Source: Aldersonia sp036524855 (GTDB taxonomy: Bacteria > Actinomycetota > Actinomycetes > Mycobacteriales > Mycobacteriaceae). Taken from it: DNA of 7,466 nt. The stretch covers positions 1 through 7,466 of the forward strand of contig DATDBL010000025.1 of NCBI GenBank assembly GCA_036524855.1. Reading direction: 5' to 3'. This document shows, piece after piece, positions 5,591 through 7,466 of this stretch. Under the pieces are notes generated by a model. The model was not told the origin of the DNA, did no database searches, and saw only the letters and a list, made by a program, of their open reading frames with translations. A program made the translations under genes and the position numbers. Position 1 is the stretch's first letter. Each line of letters begins with the position of its first letter.

Positions 5591-6016
5591 GCATCTACAT
5601 ACGACATCCCCGCCGCTCCGCCCCCGCCACGTTCATGATTCGGCTCCTACCCGACCGGGACGCAGCGATGAGGACCGCCGCCGCGCTGTGGATGATCGAG
5701 GATCTCGAGCCGTTCCCGGACGCTCCGACGGTTGGCGAGGTCTGCGAACCGCAGACGTACTGGGCGACACCCGAGATGCTGGGTGTACCGCGAGAATTGG
5801 TGTGCGAGGTCGCGGCCCGGGTCGAGGAGGTAACCACGGTCGGAGGCGTCGAACTGGTGGCGCACCTCGGTCACGGCTTCACCACCATGGTGCCGAGACG
5901 GATCGACGCGATCGGGGTGACGACCCTGACGGGATGCTGGTGTGGGATCGCTACTTGTGGCTCGACTATCGCACCACCCCGGTCGGGCGCGCGCTGGTGA
6001 CCGAGCGCGCCTCGCT

Positions 6017-6064
6017 GACGCGCCGCGCGGTGCGGACGCCGACGCGCCGCGCGGTGCGGACGCC
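6017..6064 (+). repeat. Perfect 24-bp tandem duplication (two copies)
   Basis: Bases 6017-6040 and 6041-6064 are identical 24-mers beginning GACGCGCCGC and ending GCGGACGCC, followed by a partial GACG. The unit is a multiple of three, so it adds eight codons (ADAPRGAD-type in the third-segment frame) without shifting the frame. It adjoins the second frameshift of the broken gene, suggesting replication slippage at the same site. Confidence 0.9.
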
Positions 6065-6127
6065 GACGGGCGCTTCAGCGTGCACCACGAGGGCCCGATG
6101 GAACTGCACCGGGGTGGCGTCGTGCCC

Positions 6128-6166
6128 CGCGACCGCGACATCGTCAGCCACGCACTCGCGGTCGCG
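6128..6166 (-). terminator. 11-bp inverted repeat downstream of upp, possible terminator
   Basis: Arms CGCGACCGCGA (6128-6138) and TCGCGGTCGCG (6156-6166) are perfectly complementary with a 17-nt loop. On the minus strand the hairpin begins 14 nt after the upp stop, the usual place for a terminator. No T-run follows. It lies inside the last segment of the broken + strand gene, so it could serve either strand or be incidental. Confidence 0.4.
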
Positions 6167-6180
6167 TTGGTGCGAGCGTT

Positions 6181-6810
6181 CTACTTCGTCCCGAAGATCC
6201 GGTCACCCGCGTCGCCGAGACCAGGGACGATGTAGCCGTGCTCGTCGAGTTGGCGGTCGACGGCGGCGGTGTAGATAGGCACCTCGGGGTGTGCGGTCTG
6301 CATTGCCGCGATGCCCTCGGGGCAGGCGAGCAGGCAGACGAACCGGATCGACTTCGGGGAGTGTTCCTGTAGCCGTTCGACCGCCGCGACGGCAGAGTTC
6401 CCCGTGGCGAGCATCGGATCGACCACCACGATGTCGCGTTCGTGCAGGTCGCCGGGCATCTTGAAGTAGTACTCGACGGCGACGAGCGTCTTCGGATCGC
6501 GGTAGAGACCGATGTGCCCGACCCGCGCGCCCGGCACCACCGCGAGCATGCCGTCGACGACGCCCGTGCCGGCCCGCAGGATCGAGACGAACACCAGTTT
6601 CTTGCCGTCGATCACCCGGCCCGTCGTCGTCTCGAGTGGGGTGTCGATCTCGATCTCGTGCGTCGGGATGTCACGCAGCACCTCGTAGGCCATCAGCGTC
6701 GAGATCTCGTTGAGCAGCCGTCGGAAATTGTTGGTGGAGGTCTCCTTCCGCCGCATCAGCGTCAGCTTGTGCTGCACCAGCGGATGGTCGATCACGTGCA
6801 CACCGCCCAT
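6181..6810 (-). CDS. upp: Uracil phosphoribosyltransferase (URC6-type context)
   Basis: Uracil phosphoribosyltransferase converts uracil and PRPP to UMP and pyrophosphate in the cytosol. The 209-residue length matches the usual 208-210. The PRPP-binding loop is VVVDPMLATGNSA (128-140), the flexible-loop region is VSILRAGTGVVDGML (75-89), and the uracil-binding C-terminus GYIVPGLGDAGDRIFGTK (192-209) is near-identical to well-studied enzymes. The loop has GNS where E. coli has GGS. The ATG at 6810-6808 overlaps the stop of the DUF1688 gene as TGATG. With no clear ribosome binding site, translation is probably coupled. The pairing with DUF1688 (URC4) suggests that here the enzyme feeds the URC uracil-degradation route, in which uracil is first turned into UMP, rather than only salvage. 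The longer upstream open frame is the shadow of DUF1688. Confidence 0.96.
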   Translation of the reverse strand: MGGVHVIDHPLVQHKLTLMRRKETSTNNFRRLLNEISTLMAYEVLRDIPTHEIEIDTPLETTTGRVIDGKKLVFVSILRAGTGVVDGMLAVVPGARVGHIGLYRDPKTLVAVEYYFKMPGDLHERDIVVVDPMLATGNSAVAAVERLQEHSPKSIRFVCLLACPEGIAAMQTAHPEVPIYTAAVDRQLDEHGYIVPGLGDAGDRIFGTK

Positions 6811-7466
6811 CAGAACACCGTGCCGTCGCTGTCGATCGTCAACGGCGGCAACCCGTCCCGCAGCCGCTGCGCGAACTGCCGTCCCGCCGCCCAGGTGCCG
6901 CCCTCGAGCACACACGCCAGCGGCAACTCCGGCACATCGAGACGCTTGCGCACCAGCACCGCCAACTCGTCGAGCAACGCCACTGTCAATGCCCGCCACT
7001 CGACCACCAATTCGTCGCCGACGGCCCAGGTTCGCCCCGCCCACTGCGGATCCCGCAGCCGCAGCACACCGGTGTCGAGCAGTAGACCGCCGTTGCGGTA
7101 CTCGGGCAGCGCGGTCAGCGCGTCCAGATCCGTCACCCTCACACCGGACCATTCGAGAGGCTCCAGCAGCGAGTACGTCAGCCACTGCGAGAGCTTGTGG
7201 AACGGCATCCAGCCCCGCGTGAGGCCGGGCCCGTCGACCGCGTCGTGGCGCCAGCAGTCGCCCAGCGGCACCGCATCGATGGTGTTGTCCGCCGGCCAGA
7301 TCCCCGAAAACGAATCGAGCACGGCCGCAAGCACCGAACCCGCCGACACCGACTCCGCGGCCAACGCATCCCACAACTGCCCGGGTCGACCGTCCGCGCC
7401 CAGCGCCGCGCCGAGACGCCGCAGCAACGCCACCCGACCGTCCAACCCCACCAACGGATTCGACGC
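6810..7466 (-). CDS. DUF1688 / URC4 family protein, C-terminal 218 residues (5' truncated)
   Basis: The gene runs off the right edge, so only its last 218 residues are seen; the full family length is about 400. Recognisable family stretches are NPLVGLDGRVALLRRLG (3-19), LGDCWRH (68-74), MPFHKLSQWLTYSLLEPLEW (87-106), LPEYRNGGLLLDTGVLRLRD (120-139), LVVEWRALTVALLDELA (153-169), LACVLEGGTWAAGRQFA (183-199) and the terminal PPLTIDSDGTVF (207-218). DUF1688 is the URC4 family, genetically required for uracil catabolism in yeasts such as Lachancea kluyveri and found in bacteria beside URC1 (GTP-cyclohydrolase-II-like) and Upp. Its exact reaction was not settled as far as I know. The stop overlaps the upp start. 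A URC1 homologue is expected further upstream on the minus strand, beyond the window. Confidence 0.9.
   Translation of the reverse strand, partial: ASNPLVGLDGRVALLRRLGAALGADGRPGQLWDALAAESVSAGSVLAAVLDSFSGIWPADNTIDAVPLGDCWRHDAVDGPGLTRGWMPFHKLSQWLTYSLLEPLEWSGVRVTDLDALTALPEYRNGGLLLDTGVLRLRDPQWAGRTWAVGDELVVEWRALTVALLDELAVLVRKRLDVPELPLACVLEGGTWAAGRQFAQRLRDGLPPLTIDSDGTVF

Larger units (their letters stand above)
5635..6235 (+). pseudogene. Hypothetical gene broken by two frameshifts
   Basis: Three consecutive open segments in three different frames read as one protein. Segment one (5635 to about 5928) starts MIRLLPDRDAAMRTAAALW and includes GEVCEPQTYWATPEMLGVP and GGVELVAHLGHGFTTMVPR. Segment two (about 5928-6016) reads DGMLVWDRYLWLDYRTTPVG then RALVTERASL. 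Segment three (about 6018-6235) reads DADGRFSVHHEGPMELHRGG then VVPRDRDIVSHALAVALVRA. Coding bias moves with the frame each time. Joining them needs one extra base near 5926-5930 and another near 6014-6024, giving a protein of about 185-200 residues. The last frame runs about 55 bp into the convergent upp gene before its TAG. I do not recognise the family. It is either a decaying gene or carries sequencing errors. ATG 5668 is an alternative start. Confidence 0.65.

Noticed and set aside
5038..5634. Long alternative + frame overlapping the hypothetical protein and continuing to 6000
   Set aside because: The first 180 codons are an Arg/Pro-rich shadow of the 4928-5590 gene; only the part after about 5635 has coding character.
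6017..6068. Short repeat array as a CRISPR
   Set aside because: The two copies are directly adjacent with no spacers.
6811..7374. Extension of upp to a 397-residue protein
   Set aside because: The extra N-terminus is a Gly/Ala/Arg-rich shadow of DUF1688; family length and the TGATG overlap fix the start at 6810.

Overview
The window is high-GC DNA with strong G/C preference at third codon positions, many GTG starts and tightly packed, overlapping genes. Together with a DUF222/HNH-type nuclease and an ECF42-type sigma factor locus, this points to an actinobacterium, most likely of the Mycobacteriales (Rhodococcus, Gordonia or Nocardia-like). That assignment is inferred from gene content and style; there is no marker gene to fix the genus.

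Left part (1-1200): the 3' end of an HNH endonuclease gene on the + strand runs tail-to-tail into, and overlaps, a two-gene minus-strand operon. That operon encodes an ArsR-type repressor followed by an AHSA1/SRPBCC protein, joined by an ATGA overlap. A perfect 7-bp inverted repeat just upstream of the arsR start looks like its operator.

Centre (1200-4620): a + strand operon starts from an intergenic region that carries a TGTCGA-N17-CGTC sequence, matching the promoter signature reported for ECF42 sigma factors. The genes are a DGPF/YCII protein, an ECF42-like sigma factor with a long C-terminal extension (3-nt gap), a VOC/glyoxalase-fold protein (ATGA overlap), a stand-alone AraC-type DNA-binding domain, and a class I glutamine amidotransferase (GTGA overlap). 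The likely logic is an auto-inducing sigma factor that transcribes its own DGPF-sigma operon. No anti-sigma factor is seen.

Right-centre (4611-6235): a decayed or badly sequenced stretch. It holds a glutamine-synthetase-like N-terminal remnant with an in-frame TAG inside a perfect 12-bp hairpin, a second fragment in another frame, an intact conserved-looking hypothetical protein, and a hypothetical gene broken by two frameshifts that also carries a perfect 24-bp tandem duplication.

Right end (6181-7466, minus strand): the 3' part of a DUF1688 (URC4) gene is followed by upp (uracil phosphoribosyltransferase), overlapping by TGATG. This pairing is the signature of the URC-type uracil degradation pathway rather than simple salvage. 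A hairpin just past the upp stop may end the transcript.

I see no tRNA, rRNA, CRISPR, insertion sequence or phage gene. The most informative points are the predicted ECF42 self-promoter, the ArsR operator, the URC4-upp pair and the cluster of broken genes. I found no clear evidence of a wholly undescribed system.
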